Part shown: positions 1-10,620 of the stretch, piece by piece | Numbering within the stretch: position 1 is the stretch's first letter | How the letters are laid out: each line of letters begins with the position of its first letter | Origin: Salinivibrio sharmensis | Lineage (GTDB): Bacteria; Pseudomonadota; Gammaproteobacteria; Enterobacterales; Vibrionaceae | Assembly: GCF_001995985.1 (NCBI RefSeq) | Contig: NZ_MUFC01000006.1 | Span: 145,643-209,642 of the forward strand | Reading direction: 5' to 3' | Length of the DNA stretch: 64,000 nt | The notes under the pieces: model-generated | Databases searched by the model: none | Told to the model about the DNA's origin: nothing | What the model saw: only the letters and a program-made list of their open reading frames with translations | Program-made: the position numbers and the translations under genes

Positions 1-21
1 CTGCTTGATGTGGGCAAAACT

Positions 22-97
22 TGGAGCGACATACGAGGTTCGAACTCGTGACCTCGACCTTGGCAAGGTCGCGCTCTACCAGCTGAGCTAATGTCGC
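22..97 (-). tRNA. tRNA-Gly (GCC)
   Basis: Read on the minus strand this is a 76-base cloverleaf with a 7-bp acceptor stem GCGACAT/ATGTCGC, a GAGTTCGAACCTC T-arm and an encoded 3' CCA. The anticodon loop CTTGCCAAG gives anticodon GCC. It is the last gene of the cluster visible here; whatever lies further downstream is beyond the window edge. Confidence 0.96.
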
Positions 98-134
98 CTT
101 ATGCAATTAAGCGTTGCATAACGCTGTGTAAAAT

Positions 135-158
135 TGGTTGCGAGGAGCTGATTTAACG
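135..158 (-). pseudogene. tRNA-fMet 3'-end remnant in the tRNA spacer
   Basis: On the minus strand this 24-base piece ends in CTCGCAACCAATTTT. That copies the end of the neighbouring tRNA-fMet (CCCGCAACCAATTTT), including the CCA and the bases after it. The rest of the spacer does not fold into a tRNA that I can see, although a GGTCGGTG stretch recalls the fMet variable/T-arm region. I read it as a decayed extra tRNA gene or a leftover of unequal exchange. The second cluster has it too (14472-14495). Confidence 0.5.
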
Positions 159-248
159 CGGAATGCAATTCGCGCCGTGCAACGGCACCGACCGAAGGTC
201 GCATTGACTTATCATCAATTGTTAAATGCTTCTTCAGCAACCTAAAAT

Positions 249-325
<77 letters not shown>

Positions 326-353
326 TCCGAATTTTACTGCACTAAGAGAAACA

Positions 354-427
354 TGGAGGCGCGTCCCGGAGTCGAACCGAGGTCCACGGATTTGCAATCC
401 GCTGCATAGCCACTCTGCCAACGCGCC
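354..427 (-). tRNA. tRNA-Cys (GCA)
   Basis: This 74-base minus-strand cloverleaf has acceptor stem GGCGCGT/ACGCGCC, an encoded CCA, and the anticodon loop TTGCAAA, which gives GCA. It is the promoter-proximal gene of the cluster. Confidence 0.96.
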
Positions 428-459
428 TTAACGCTGCTGCCTCTTGAGTACGGGGAGGC

Positions 460-487
460 ATTCTACGGATTAACGTGATCGAGTCAA
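460..487 (-). promoter_or_regulatory. tRNA operon promoter (cluster A)
   Basis: On the minus strand TTGACT (482-487) and TAGAAT (460-465) are 16 bases apart. The -10 is followed directly by a GC-rich GCCTCCCC discriminator, the pattern of stringently controlled stable-RNA promoters. It lies about 33 bases upstream of tRNA-Cys. Confidence 0.8.
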
Positions 488-2261
<1,774 letters not shown>

Positions 2262-2384
2262 CTCCCGAAAAGGCGGCGACCGTATACGTCGCTGCTTCTG
2301 AACGCTGATGGGTTCGAGTGCCGCTCATATTGTTTGCTGACATGATGATGCAGTGCTAGCACCATTCAGACCCTGCAAAATGCG

Positions 2385-3020
2385 TTAGTTATTTGAAGGA
2401 TGAAGGAAGCGAAACGTGAGGTTAATACGTTCACCTACCGGCTTTTTCGTCTTGGGTAGGCTATGTTGCCAATGTGTTTGGGTCGTGCCTCTCATCACCA
2501 GTAACGATCCGTGATTCAATAAAACCTCACGCTTTTCTTGCCGTTTAGGATGACGAAAAAGAAAACGACGGCTCGCGCCCAAGCTGACAGAAGCAATCGT
2601 AGGTTGCTGCCCCAGCTCGGGCTCATCATCTCTGTGCCACCCCATGTAATCGCTGCCGCTGCGATAGCGATTTAACAGGACGGTGTTAAAGGAAGTCTGA
2701 CACTGCGCCTCTACCCAGCCTTTGAGTTGGCGCAAGGGATGCGTCCAAGGCAGCGGCTGAAGCGTGAGTCCGCTGTAGGTGTAAGGATGATCGCCATACC
2801 ATGCCAATAAACGTGGCTGCATCACGGTGCGGCCAAACAACGAAATCGGCAATTGTTGCCAGGGGGTTTGAGTCAATAAGGTGGCGAACAATGAATCTGC
2901 ACACCCCACTGATAACCACTCAGGCCACCAATCCACCTGAGCATCAGGCATGTCAGTGATCGGCTGGCTATCAAATGCCGCATCAGTAAAGAAACTTTGC
3001 TGCTCGGGAGAGCGAGCCAT
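2385..3020 (-). CDS. alkB: AlkB-type 2-oxoglutarate/Fe(II) DNA repair dioxygenase
   Basis: This protein is predicted to reverse alkylation damage on DNA bases by oxidative demethylation. The 211-residue product contains the AlkB core: NRYRSGSDYMGWHRDDE supplies the HxD iron ligands, SLGASRRFLFRH follows, the distal His lies in WQHSLPK, and RINLTFR carries the arginines that bind 2-oxoglutarate. Its length fits the short AlkB2/3-like bacterial group. GAGG lies about ten bases before the ATG. It is convergent with the aminopeptidase and is followed on the same strand by no close gene; a second 2OG oxygenase is 47 bases upstream, so the two may be co-transcribed. Confidence 0.9.
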   Translation of the reverse strand: MARSPEQQSFFTDAAFDSQPITDMPDAQVDWWPEWLSVGCADSLFATLLTQTPWQQLPISLFGRTVMQPRLLAWYGDHPYTYSGLTLQPLPWTHPLRQLKGWVEAQCQTSFNTVLLNRYRSGSDYMGWHRDDEPELGQQPTIASVSLGASRRFLFRHPKRQEKREVLLNHGSLLVMRGTTQTHWQHSLPKTKKPVGERINLTFRFLHPSNN

Positions 3021-3067
3021 ATAACACTGCCTCGTTCAATAATGTTAGACAGTGAGTATGGCTGTCG

Positions 3068-3676
3068 TTAGCGGATTGGATCAACTCGCTGACCGCTCAT
3101 ACCATTGAGTCGATACCAGCCTGCAATACTAAAACGTTGTCTTTTTGCCGGAAGTACCTCATGGGGGAACGCTTCGGATAAAAACGTCACCAATCGTCCC
3201 GCTTTCGGCCATAGGGTTTGCCGATGGCTACCGTCAGGGTTGTAAATGACGATTTCGCCCCCGTCTTGTTCAGACCAATCATCGTTAAGGTACAACACGG
3301 TGGTTACCTTGCGGTTTGAGCGTCCTTCAAAGGCATCGTAGTGTTTGGCGTAAAAATCACCCGGGTTATACTTAGCAAAATGGGCTTCATACTCAAATAA
3401 CCCTAAAAATAGATGCCGATTCAATGCTTGTTGCAGATCCGCCATTTTAGTGAGTAGCGCATCCACCGCCGGTTGACTTCCTCGCTCTAGCCAGTGAATT
3501 TTATCACGACGAATTTGCCTGTTGGTATGTTGCTTTTGTTCTCGCCCAATGGTGGCTTGCGACCATTGGGCCGGTAGGCATGAGTGCAAGTCATGCACCT
3601 CTTGCGCTGACAAAAACCCGTCACACACACTGAGTCCATGCGTCGCAATATCATCGATGATAGCCAGGTTGCTCAA
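3068..3676 (-). CDS. 2OG-Fe(II) oxygenase, prolyl-4-hydroxylase/SM-20 type
   Basis: This cytoplasmic iron/2-oxoglutarate hydroxylase has an unknown substrate. The 202 residues show the family core. HYDAFEGRSNRKVTTVLYLND carries the HxD ligands, EQDGGEIVIY follows, and FPHEVLPAKRQRFSIAGWYR supplies the distal His and the Arg that binds 2-oxoglutarate. No signal peptide is present. Related proteins are often called SM-20-related or PKHD-type hydroxylases, some of which modify ribosomal or elongation factors, but nothing here identifies the target. It lies between alkB and puuB on the same strand. Confidence 0.82.
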   Translation of the reverse strand: MSNLAIIDDIATHGLSVCDGFLSAQEVHDLHSCLPAQWSQATIGREQKQHTNRQIRRDKIHWLERGSQPAVDALLTKMADLQQALNRHLFLGLFEYEAHFAKYNPGDFYAKHYDAFEGRSNRKVTTVLYLNDDWSEQDGGEIVIYNPDGSHRQTLWPKAGRLVTFLSEAFPHEVLPAKRQRFSIAGWYRLNGMSGQRVDPIR

Positions 3677-3797
3677 ACACTTGTCTCCGCCTCAAAATGG
3701 AGACGTTACCTTACTGTGTTTAACCGGTAGGACAACATGTGTTATTTATCGTGACCATAAGCACAACTAATCGATAGTGTCATTACCTCTCAAAATA

Positions 3798-5093
3798 TCA
3801 ACCAAGCAAATCCTCGAGTTTTGCTTTCCAAATCGCGAGCGCCAGCGCTGGGCTACGGAGCATTTTTGGCGTGGGTATCCAGCCATGCTTTAGACGAGCA
3901 AACACATCAAAACGGCTGGCTTGACCATCGATGGCCTCTGCAACCACCCGTCCCGCAATATTGGTTAACCCAACGCCATGTCCCGTATAACCATGTGCGG
4001 TATAAATATCATTGCCTAAATGCGCAATGTGCGGCATATAACTACGGGTCACGGCAAACATCCCGCCCCAATGATAGTCCATCTTTACCTGGCTCAGTTG
4101 AGGGAAAACCTTAGTCATCCGCCGGTGGAGCCGCTGGGTCGAATCCTTATACTCGTGATTAAAGGGATGATTGACGCCACCAAACAATAAGCGTCCATCG
4201 ACCGTAGGGCGGAAATAGTCTAAACAGTTGTTGAGATCGGACATCGCCATACGATTGGTAATTGGCATATGCTCACCGAGCGGCTCGGTAACCGCAATAA
4301 ATGAGGCAACGGGCAGAACCTTGGCTTGCGCTTGGCGGTGTAACCCCTCTAGATAGGCGTTACAGGCAAGCAAAACTCGGGGCGTATTCACTCGACCCTG
4401 AGGCGTGAGCACCGCATGAGGTTGCCCTTTAACCAAACGTGTGGCAGGTGTGTGCTCATAGATTCTAACCCCCATTTGCTTAGCCGCGCGGGCAAGTCCC
4501 AGCGTGTAGTTCAGGGTATGAATATGCGCACTGTTAGGGTCATATAATCCTCCGAGGTATCGATCAGTATTAGCGACCTCCGCCACTTGCGCTTTGTCCC
4601 ACCACTGGGCATCAGGGTATTGATAACGCCCTTGCTTTAATGCATGCCAGCTTTGCAGCTCCTTTTGCTGCGCGGAATTTAAAGCAAGCTCGATATAGCC
4701 CGGTTGAAAATCACAGTCAATCTGGTGATGCTGGATACGCTCGCGAACGATATCGACCGCTTCCACCGACAAGTCCCACAACTGTTTGCCCCAAGCTTGC
4801 CCATAGGTTTCGTCAACTTCTCTCAGCCCAAGGCAATAGCCCACGAGGCATTGGCCGCCATTACGTCCGGAGCCTCCCCACGCCACTGTTTGTGCGTCTA
4901 AAACGGTGACACTGTAGCCACGTTGTCGCAATTCAATGGCGGCGTTCAGGCCAGTTAAACCCGCACCAATGATACAAACATCTGCCTCTTGTGTGCCTGC
5001 CAGTGTAGGAAATGACAGCGTTTGGTTTTGGGTTGCAACATAGTAATTTGTCGCCGCGTTGAAGTAATTATCAGGTCGAACAGTTTTGACCAT
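3798..5093 (-). CDS. puuB: Gamma-glutamylputrescine oxidoreductase-like FAD enzyme (DAO family)
   Basis: This FAD-dependent amine oxidase probably oxidises gamma-glutamylputrescine in putrescine breakdown. The 431 residues begin with a Rossmann FAD motif (DVCIIGAGLTGLNAAIELRQRG, about 38-59) and the GGSGRNGGQ motif near 75-83 typical of PuuB and related oxidases. The C-terminus has GYTGHGVGLTNIAGR, matching the PuuB FAD-binding end. A TTG at 5118-5120 would extend the product by nine residues. I prefer the ATG at 5093 because the remaining N-terminus lines up with E. coli PuuB, although neither start has a well-spaced ribosome site. It is divergent from potD, a polyamine-binding protein gene, which supports a role in polyamine use. 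No other puu gene is in the window. Confidence 0.83.
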   Translation of the reverse strand: MVKTVRPDNYFNAATNYYVATQNQTLSFPTLAGTQEADVCIIGAGLTGLNAAIELRQRGYSVTVLDAQTVAWGGSGRNGGQCLVGYCLGLREVDETYGQAWGKQLWDLSVEAVDIVRERIQHHQIDCDFQPGYIELALNSAQQKELQSWHALKQGRYQYPDAQWWDKAQVAEVANTDRYLGGLYDPNSAHIHTLNYTLGLARAAKQMGVRIYEHTPATRLVKGQPHAVLTPQGRVNTPRVLLACNAYLEGLHRQAQAKVLPVASFIAVTEPLGEHMPITNRMAMSDLNNCLDYFRPTVDGRLLFGGVNHPFNHEYKDSTQRLHRRMTKVFPQLSQVKMDYHWGGMFAVTRSYMPHIAHLGNDIYTAHGYTGHGVGLTNIAGRVVAEAIDGQASRFDVFARLKHGWIPTPKMLRSPALALAIWKAKLEDLLG

Positions 5094-5314
5094 GCTCTCA
5101 ATGGTTACTCTTAGTATCAAAAAAGAAAGGGTATAAAAAAGCAGTCTCGTTTCGCGCCATCACACGCTCAGAGGCGGCAAATATTGGCACTGTCCTCCCT
5201 CTCTGGCAAGCCATTATTCTCGTCACTTTACCCTACCCATTTGGGGGAAATGGCACTGGTTATGCTAACGTTAGCAAGGTATTGCACCCTATCAAGGTTG
5301 GTAAAAAAAACTCG

Positions 5315-5342
5315 TTGACACTAAGGTCAAGTACAATATGAT
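5315..5342 (+). promoter_or_regulatory. potD promoter
   Basis: A perfect TTGACA (5315-5320) and TATGAT (5337-5342) are 16 bases apart. The predicted transcript starts near 5349, about 40 bases ahead of potD. Confidence 0.65.
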
Positions 5343-5388
5343 GCGCTCGACGTGTACTCGGCCAGCAAGCCATTGAAGGATCATGACA

Positions 5389-6432
5389 ATGACAAAAATT
5401 TCTCACGGAATCACCGCCACAACACTTGTGCTTTCAGCCGTCTTTGCAAGCGGCGTTCATGCAGAAGATAAGGTACTCAACCTCTACAACTGGGCAGAAT
5501 ACATGCCAATGGACGTGATTGAAGCGTTCGAAGAGGAGTATCAAGTCGACGTGAATTACTCGACCTTTGAGAGTAATGAAGCCATGTATGCCAAGCTCAA
5601 ACTCCTAAATAGCGAAGGCTACGATCTGGCATTTGCCTCAACCTATTTCATTGAGCGAATGGTCAATGAAGAGATGCTCGCCAGAATTGATAAGAGCCAA
5701 ATTAGCCATTTTAATCAATTGCGCCCAGGTCTACTGGGTCAGCCTTTTGACAAAAACAATGACTATTCACTGCCGTATGTGTTTGGTGTGACTGGCATTA
5801 GTTACAACAGTGATTATGTCGATGGCAGTAAAGTGGCCAAGTGGGCTGACTTATGGCGCGACGACTTCAACGGCCAAGTCATGCTCTTGAATGATGTGCG
5901 TGATGTGTTTGGCATGGCGTTGAAAGCGCAAGGTCACAGCATTAACAGCACCGAAGAGGCGGAAATTAAACAAGCCTATGAATACCTCCGTGAGTTACGT
6001 GATAACGTGGTCGTGTACAACTCTGATGCACCGCATGTGCCGTTTGTCACCGGTGAAGTGAGCATTGGCCAACAATGGAACGGCAATGCTTACATGGCGC
6101 AACAAGAAATCGAAGGCATTGAGTTCGTCTACCCACAAGAAGGGGCGATCTTATGGATGGATAACTTTATCATCCCAAAAAACGCCGAACACAAGACCTT
6201 GGCACACCAGTTTATCGATTTTATGTATCGTCCTGAGAATCAGGCGAAATTGGTGGAAGAATTTGGCTATCCAGCCCCGAACACCAATGCGGCTGAGTAC
6301 TTAGAGGCCGAGCTAAAAGAGAACAGCACCATCTTCCCATCCGATGAAGCGGTTAACAAAGGTGAATTCACCAATGATGTCGGTGAAGCGGTGAAAATCT
6401 ATCAAAAGTACTGGCAGATGTTGAAAAGCTAA
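5389..6432 (+). CDS. potD: Spermidine/putrescine-binding periplasmic protein
   Basis: This is the periplasmic receptor of a polyamine ABC transporter. The 347-residue product has a signal peptide ending at VHAED, then the PotD/PotF start LNLYNWAEYMP, where Trp and Tyr line the polyamine pocket. The later FVTGEVSIGQQWNGNAY and WMDNFIIPKNAEH segments are also typical. It is a close match in length to E. coli PotD. I start it at the second ATG (5389), which is eight bases after GAAGGA; the ATG at 5383 is only two bases from it. It stands alone, with no potABC genes beside it and its own promoter and terminator. Confidence 0.92.
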   Translation: MTKISHGITATTLVLSAVFASGVHAEDKVLNLYNWAEYMPMDVIEAFEEEYQVDVNYSTFESNEAMYAKLKLLNSEGYDLAFASTYFIERMVNEEMLARIDKSQISHFNQLRPGLLGQPFDKNNDYSLPYVFGVTGISYNSDYVDGSKVAKWADLWRDDFNGQVMLLNDVRDVFGMALKAQGHSINSTEEAEIKQAYEYLRELRDNVVVYNSDAPHVPFVTGEVSIGQQWNGNAYMAQQEIEGIEFVYPQEGAILWMDNFIIPKNAEHKTLAHQFIDFMYRPENQAKLVEEFGYPAPNTNAAEYLEAELKENSTIFPSDEAVNKGEFTNDVGEAVKIYQKYWQMLKS

Positions 6433-6460
6433 TCGCGCGTCTGTGATAACAATCTGCACC

Positions 6461-6485
6461 AAGGCCTCATAGGAGGCCTTTTTTA
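6461..6485 (+). terminator. Rho-independent terminator of potD
   Basis: An 8-bp stem AAGGCCTC/GAGGCCTT with an ATAG loop is followed by TTTTATT, 28 bases after the potD stop. Confidence 0.88.
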
Positions 6486-6599
6486 TTCTCCAAGTCAATA
6501 ACCCACACTTGTCACTATTTTTAGTCATTGGGTTTTTGCTATGCTCAGATGTAAACACGCATCACCCACTTAAATAACTGACGACAAGGACGTTACCCC

Positions 6600-7610
6600 A
6601 TGATTGACTTTCGCTCTGACACCGTAACCCAGCCCGATGCTTCCATGCGAGACGCCATGGCTAACGCCCCTGTGGGCGATGATGTATATGGCGACGACCC
6701 GAGCATTAACGCGCTGGAAACATGGGCGGCTGAACGACATGGTTTTGAAGCCGCACTCTTTACCGCCTCAGGTACCCAAGCCAATTTATTGGCCCTGATG
6801 GCGCATTGCGAGCGCGGTGATGAGTATTTGTGTGGTCAGCAAGCGCACAATTACAAATACGAAGCAGGCGGTGCTGCCGTGTTGGGCTCGATTCAGCCAC
6901 AACCTATTGAGAATGAGCCAGATGGGACCTTGTCTTTCGATAAAATCGCAGCAGCGGCCAAGCCCGATGATTTTCATTTTGCCCGTACTAAGCTGCTTAG
7001 CTTGGAAAATACCATAGGTGGCAAAGTGTTACCTTTGTCTTATTTAGCCAAAGCGCGGACATTTTGCGACCAACATCAACTGCAGCTACACCTTGATGGC
7101 GCTAGAGTTTACAACGCGGCTGTTGCCTTAGAGGTCGATATTAAGGCCATCAGTTGTCACTTTGACTCCATGACTATTTGCTTGTCCAAAGGGCTTGGCG
7201 CCCCCGTCGGTTCGCTATTACTAGGCTCTAACACCCTAATTAAAAAAGCAAGGCGCATTCGTAAAATGCTGGGGGGCGGGATGCGTCAAGCGGGTATTCT
7301 TGCGGTAGCTGGGCATAAAGCATTGACAGAAAATGTCGACCGTTTGGCGGAAGATCACGCCAACGCGCATTATCTCGCCAGTCAACTCGAGACTTTAGAG
7401 GGTTTCTCCACCAGCCACTATCCCGTGCAAACGAATATTGTTTATGTCGATGTTGCTGAAGCCATTAATCGCACGCGCTTACAAATGCGCCTAATGGAAA
7501 AAGACATTCGTGTATCCCTTACAGGTAACCCAGCCCGTTTAGTCACGCACAAAGATATCTGCCGCGCAGATATCGATACGCTGATAGCCGCTATCAAAAC
7601 ATCGTTGTAG
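6600..7610 (+). CDS. ltaE: Low-specificity L-threonine aldolase
   Basis: This PLP enzyme splits L-threonine and L-allo-threonine to glycine and acetaldehyde. The 336-residue length and sequence match LtaE: MIDFRSDTVTQP start, DDVYGDDP near 25, LENTIGGKVLP near 140, HLDGARVYNA near 165, and the PLP lysine in CLSKGLGAPVGS (about 197). The RxxRKMLGGGMRQAG segment binds phosphate. A ribosome site AAGGACG lies about eight bases ahead of the ATG. It is a single gene bounded by terminators on both sides. Confidence 0.95.
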   Translation: MIDFRSDTVTQPDASMRDAMANAPVGDDVYGDDPSINALETWAAERHGFEAALFTASGTQANLLALMAHCERGDEYLCGQQAHNYKYEAGGAAVLGSIQPQPIENEPDGTLSFDKIAAAAKPDDFHFARTKLLSLENTIGGKVLPLSYLAKARTFCDQHQLQLHLDGARVYNAAVALEVDIKAISCHFDSMTICLSKGLGAPVGSLLLGSNTLIKKARRIRKMLGGGMRQAGILAVAGHKALTENVDRLAEDHANAHYLASQLETLEGFSTSHYPVQTNIVYVDVAEAINRTRLQMRLMEKDIRVSLTGNPARLVTHKDICRADIDTLIAAIKTSL

Positions 7611-7637
7611 GCACTCTACCTAACCCTCTAGCACTTT

Positions 7638-7669
7638 GAACAAAACGGGCCTCTCGGCCCGTTTTGTTC
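7638..7669. terminator. Bidirectional terminator after ltaE
   Basis: The 14-bp stem GAACAAAACGGGCC/GGCCCGTTTTGTTC with a TCTC loop has built-in A and T runs, so it could act in both directions. It follows ltaE by 28 bases. Confidence 0.85.
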
Positions 7670-7796
7670 ATTAAATAACCAGACAGATCAAAACTGTGAC
7701 CGCACCTCTGCTTTCTCCACCAAGTTCACTAAAACAGTCACTTACAGCCGCTACAATGACAATAATCACCGTTAAGATGCCAATATGGGAACAGTT

Positions 7797-10169
7797 ATGG
7801 CTATCACTCAGTTAACCAGCGATCGCTTGTACCGTGAGTCGAGCTTAAAACACAGTGACGTTACCTCCACCAAACACCTTGCGCCACTGGATGAAATTGT
7901 CGGTCAAGACCGGGCTCGTCATGCGGTTGAGTTCGCCATGTCCATTAAAGAAAAGGGTTATAACATCTATGCCATCGGCCAGAATGGACTGGGTAAACGT
8001 ACCATGATGATGCGCTACCTCAACCAACACTGGCATAGTGAATCCCCTGTTTATGACTGGTGCTACGTCGCTAATTTTCAAGAGGCACGCTCACCACAAG
8101 TGTTAAAGCTTCCCTCTGGTAAAGGCAACGAATTAAAAAAGCACATTGAACAACTGATGGGCAAATTGGCGAATGCCCTGCCCATGGCATTTGACAACGA
8201 AATGTATTACCAGCGCGCTGAAACACTAAAAAATCAGCTCACTGAACGCCAACAAAGCGTCCTTCAGGGGTTGAGTGAAACAGCAGAAAAAAACAATGTG
8301 AGTTTGACCATCACCCCTCAAGGTGATTACCAATTTGTGGCACTAAACGGTGAGGAACCTCATACCGAAGAAACCTTTGATGCCCTCTCGCAAGACGAGC
8401 AGATGGCCTTTGGCAAAGTCATCGATAAGTTGGAGACGGAACTGCGCGGTATTGTTCGCCAACTTGGCGAATGGGAGTCTGAGTACGCGGAAAAACAAAA
8501 AGCCTTGGATGAGGATATCGCCCAAGATGTCATCGCCACCCAAATGGCACCACTCAAGAAGCATTTTGCCGATCTGCCTGATATTTTAGCATTTTTGGAT
8601 GCCATGCAAGCTGACATGCTTGAGCATCTTGATATTTTTCTTGAAGACAGCGAGGAACAAGCCGCACTGGCCTATGCTGCGTTAGACAAGAAGCTCCCTC
8701 GTCGTTACCAAGTAAACGTATTGGTCAGCCAAGATGACACGAAAGCGCCGATCGTGGTGGAGGACAGCCCGAGTTACCATAATCTGTTTGGTTATGTTGA
8801 AAATGCCACGTTTAAAGGCACGGTGTTTACCGACTTTTCACTGATCCGCTCAGGCAGTTTGCATCGTGCCAATGGCGGCGTGTTGCTAATGGATGCAATC
8901 AAAGTATTGGAAAAGCCTTATGTGTGGGATGGCATCAAGCGTGCACTCAGTAGTCGTCAGTTAAGTGTGAGCGCATTGGAGCGTGAAGTCACCCTAAGTG
9001 GCACCGTCTCTCTTGACCCAGCGCCCATTCCTCTTGATGTAAAAATCATTTTGTTTGGCGACTATCAAACCTATCAATTGTTACAACGCTACGACGCAGA
9101 GTTCAGTGAACTATTCCGAGTCACCGCTGATTTTGAAGACGACATGGCGCGCACAGACAGCACCGAGCAGCAGTACGCCAAGTTCATCTCAAGCATTATT
9201 CATGACAGCCATTTGCTCCACTGTAGCCGCAGTGCCATTGCGCGTATTATTGAACACAGTGCACGACAAGCCGAGGATCAAAACCGCTTATCATTGCACT
9301 CCGCCGATATCGCTAACCTATTGCGTGAGTCTAATTATTGGGCCAGTCAAGCCAATGCCAATAGCATCGGCGCACTGCATGTTGAAAAAGCTCTCGCTAG
9401 CCGCAATATGCGTGTCAGCCGCCTGCGTGACAGCATGATGCAAAATGTGGAAAACGGCGTGACTCTCATCAATACGCAAGGAAAAGCACTCGGACAAATC
9501 AACGGTCTATCAGTGCTGAGCACCTCGGATTATAGCTTTGGCTTACCTAACCGCATTACCGCCACGACCGCGTTTGGTGAAGGGGAAGTGCTAGATATTG
9601 AACGAAGTGTGAAACTGGGTGGCCGAATCCACTCGAAAGGGGTGATGATCTTGTCAGCGTACCTGGCAAGTTTATTGGGTAAAACGGACACCATCCCACT
9701 TAGAACCCATCTTACGTTTGAGCAATCCTATGGCGGGGTCGATGGCGACAGCGCCTCAATGGCGGAGTTTTGCGCGATTTTCTCCGCCATTACCGAGGCG
9801 CCCCTTCGTCAAGATATTGCCATTACGGGCTCGATGAACCAGTTTGGTGAAGCGCAGCCTATTGGCGGGGTCAATGAAAAAATCGAAGGCTTTTTTGATG
9901 TGTGTACGCTCAAAGGCCCGAACAGCACTCAAGGGGTGATCATCCCAGAAGCCAATATTCAAAACCTGATGTTACGTAAAGACGTGGTGCTGGCGGTCGA
10001 AAAAGGTGAGTTTCACGTCTATGCCGTTTCACATGTCAGTGACGCCCTTGCTTTATTAGCGGGACAGGCCGCAGGCTTTGGCCCTGACAGTGATAATAAG
10101 TCTGGACTGCTCGCCATCGCGGTCGAGAAACTGAATCACCAGCGAGCGGCACACAAGTCCCAACAATAA
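7797..10169 (+). CDS. Lon-like ATP-dependent protease (LonB/YcbZ type)
   Basis: This serine-lysine protease joins an AAA+-like module to a Lon proteolytic domain. The 790 residues have a P-loop-like AIGQNGLGKRTMMM near residue 62, where Arg follows the Lys instead of Ser/Thr; degenerate loops are common in this group. A long helical insert of about 200 residues comes next, then NATFKGTVFTDFSLIRSGSLHRANGGVLLMDA of the AAA core. The C-terminal Lon domain carries the catalytic Ser in GDSASMAE (about 655) and the Lys in GVNEKIEGFF (about 698). I chose the ATG at 7797, preceded by GGGA, over an in-frame ATG at 7785. Substrates are unknown. It is a single gene. Confidence 0.88.
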   Translation: MAITQLTSDRLYRESSLKHSDVTSTKHLAPLDEIVGQDRARHAVEFAMSIKEKGYNIYAIGQNGLGKRTMMMRYLNQHWHSESPVYDWCYVANFQEARSPQVLKLPSGKGNELKKHIEQLMGKLANALPMAFDNEMYYQRAETLKNQLTERQQSVLQGLSETAEKNNVSLTITPQGDYQFVALNGEEPHTEETFDALSQDEQMAFGKVIDKLETELRGIVRQLGEWESEYAEKQKALDEDIAQDVIATQMAPLKKHFADLPDILAFLDAMQADMLEHLDIFLEDSEEQAALAYAALDKKLPRRYQVNVLVSQDDTKAPIVVEDSPSYHNLFGYVENATFKGTVFTDFSLIRSGSLHRANGGVLLMDAIKVLEKPYVWDGIKRALSSRQLSVSALEREVTLSGTVSLDPAPIPLDVKIILFGDYQTYQLLQRYDAEFSELFRVTADFEDDMARTDSTEQQYAKFISSIIHDSHLLHCSRSAIARIIEHSARQAEDQNRLSLHSADIANLLRESNYWASQANANSIGALHVEKALASRNMRVSRLRDSMMQNVENGVTLINTQGKALGQINGLSVLSTSDYSFGLPNRITATTAFGEGEVLDIERSVKLGGRIHSKGVMILSAYLASLLGKTDTIPLRTHLTFEQSYGGVDGDSASMAEFCAIFSAITEAPLRQDIAITGSMNQFGEAQPIGGVNEKIEGFFDVCTLKGPNSTQGVIIPEANIQNLMLRKDVVLAVEKGEFHVYAVSHVSDALALLAGQAAGFGPDSDNKSGLLAIAVEKLNHQRAAHKSQQ

Positions 10170-10201
10170 CCGAAGCCCATCAGCCTAACTCAATACTGAA
10201 T

Positions 10202-10226
10202 GCGGCCAATCGGCCGCTTTTTTATT
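10202..10226 (+). terminator. Terminator of the Lon-like protease gene
   Basis: The stem GCGGCC/GGCCGC with an AATC loop is followed by TTTTTTATT, 33 bases after the stop codon. Confidence 0.88.
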
Positions 10227-10357
10227 CCGATTGCTTCACAGCACTCACACATTATGCGCCATATCAACCCGTTACTTTGTTGCAATGCAACTCACACTCT
10301 CCACTCGTGATTTAACTTGATCCTACGCAAAAAACAGAGCCGTTTTTAAGCGTAATA

Positions 10358-10376
10358 TGCAATGAAAACCATTCTT
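10358..10376 (+). promoter_or_regulatory. Candidate Fur box ahead of feoA
   Basis: The 19-base stretch starting TGCAATGAAAACCATT matches the Fur consensus GATAATGATAATCATTATC at 12 of 19 positions by my hand alignment. It ends 16 bases before feoA, where a repressor would block expression when iron is plentiful. No clear FNR site was found nearby. Confidence 0.5.
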
Positions 10377-10392
10377 ATTTGGATCTTGCACT

Positions 10393-10620
10393 ATGAAACT
10401 GTCCACACTTGGTCGCGGCCAATCCGCGCGTATTACCAGTGTCCATCATGTGCCCGCGTCTGTTCGTCATCGTCTCGCGGTCATGGGTGTGATTCCAGGC
10501 ACCGGCGTTGAGCTTGTCAGGCGCGCCCCACTGGGTGATCCACTTCAAATTCGTCTCGATAGCGAGCAACTGATCGTGCGTCGTGACGTCGCCAAATTGA
10601 TCGACGTGGAGGTACTCTGA
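10393..10620 (+). CDS. feoA: Ferrous iron transport accessory protein FeoA
   Basis: This small cytoplasmic SH3-like protein assists FeoB in Fe(II) uptake. The 75 residues show the FeoA pattern: a basic start, HRLAVMGVIPGTGVELVRRAPLGDPLQIRL in the middle and a final strand LIVRRDVAKLIDVEV. The stop codon overlaps the start of feoB by one base (TGATG), a sign of translational coupling. It is the first gene of feoABC. Confidence 0.95.
   Translation: MKLSTLGRGQSARITSVHHVPASVRHRLAVMGVIPGTGVELVRRAPLGDPLQIRLDSEQLIVRRDVAKLIDVEVL

Noticed and set aside
2273-2295. Hairpin GCGGCGAC/GTCGCTGC after the aminopeptidase gene
   Set aside because: It includes a G-U pair and has no T run on either strand, so I do not call it a terminator.
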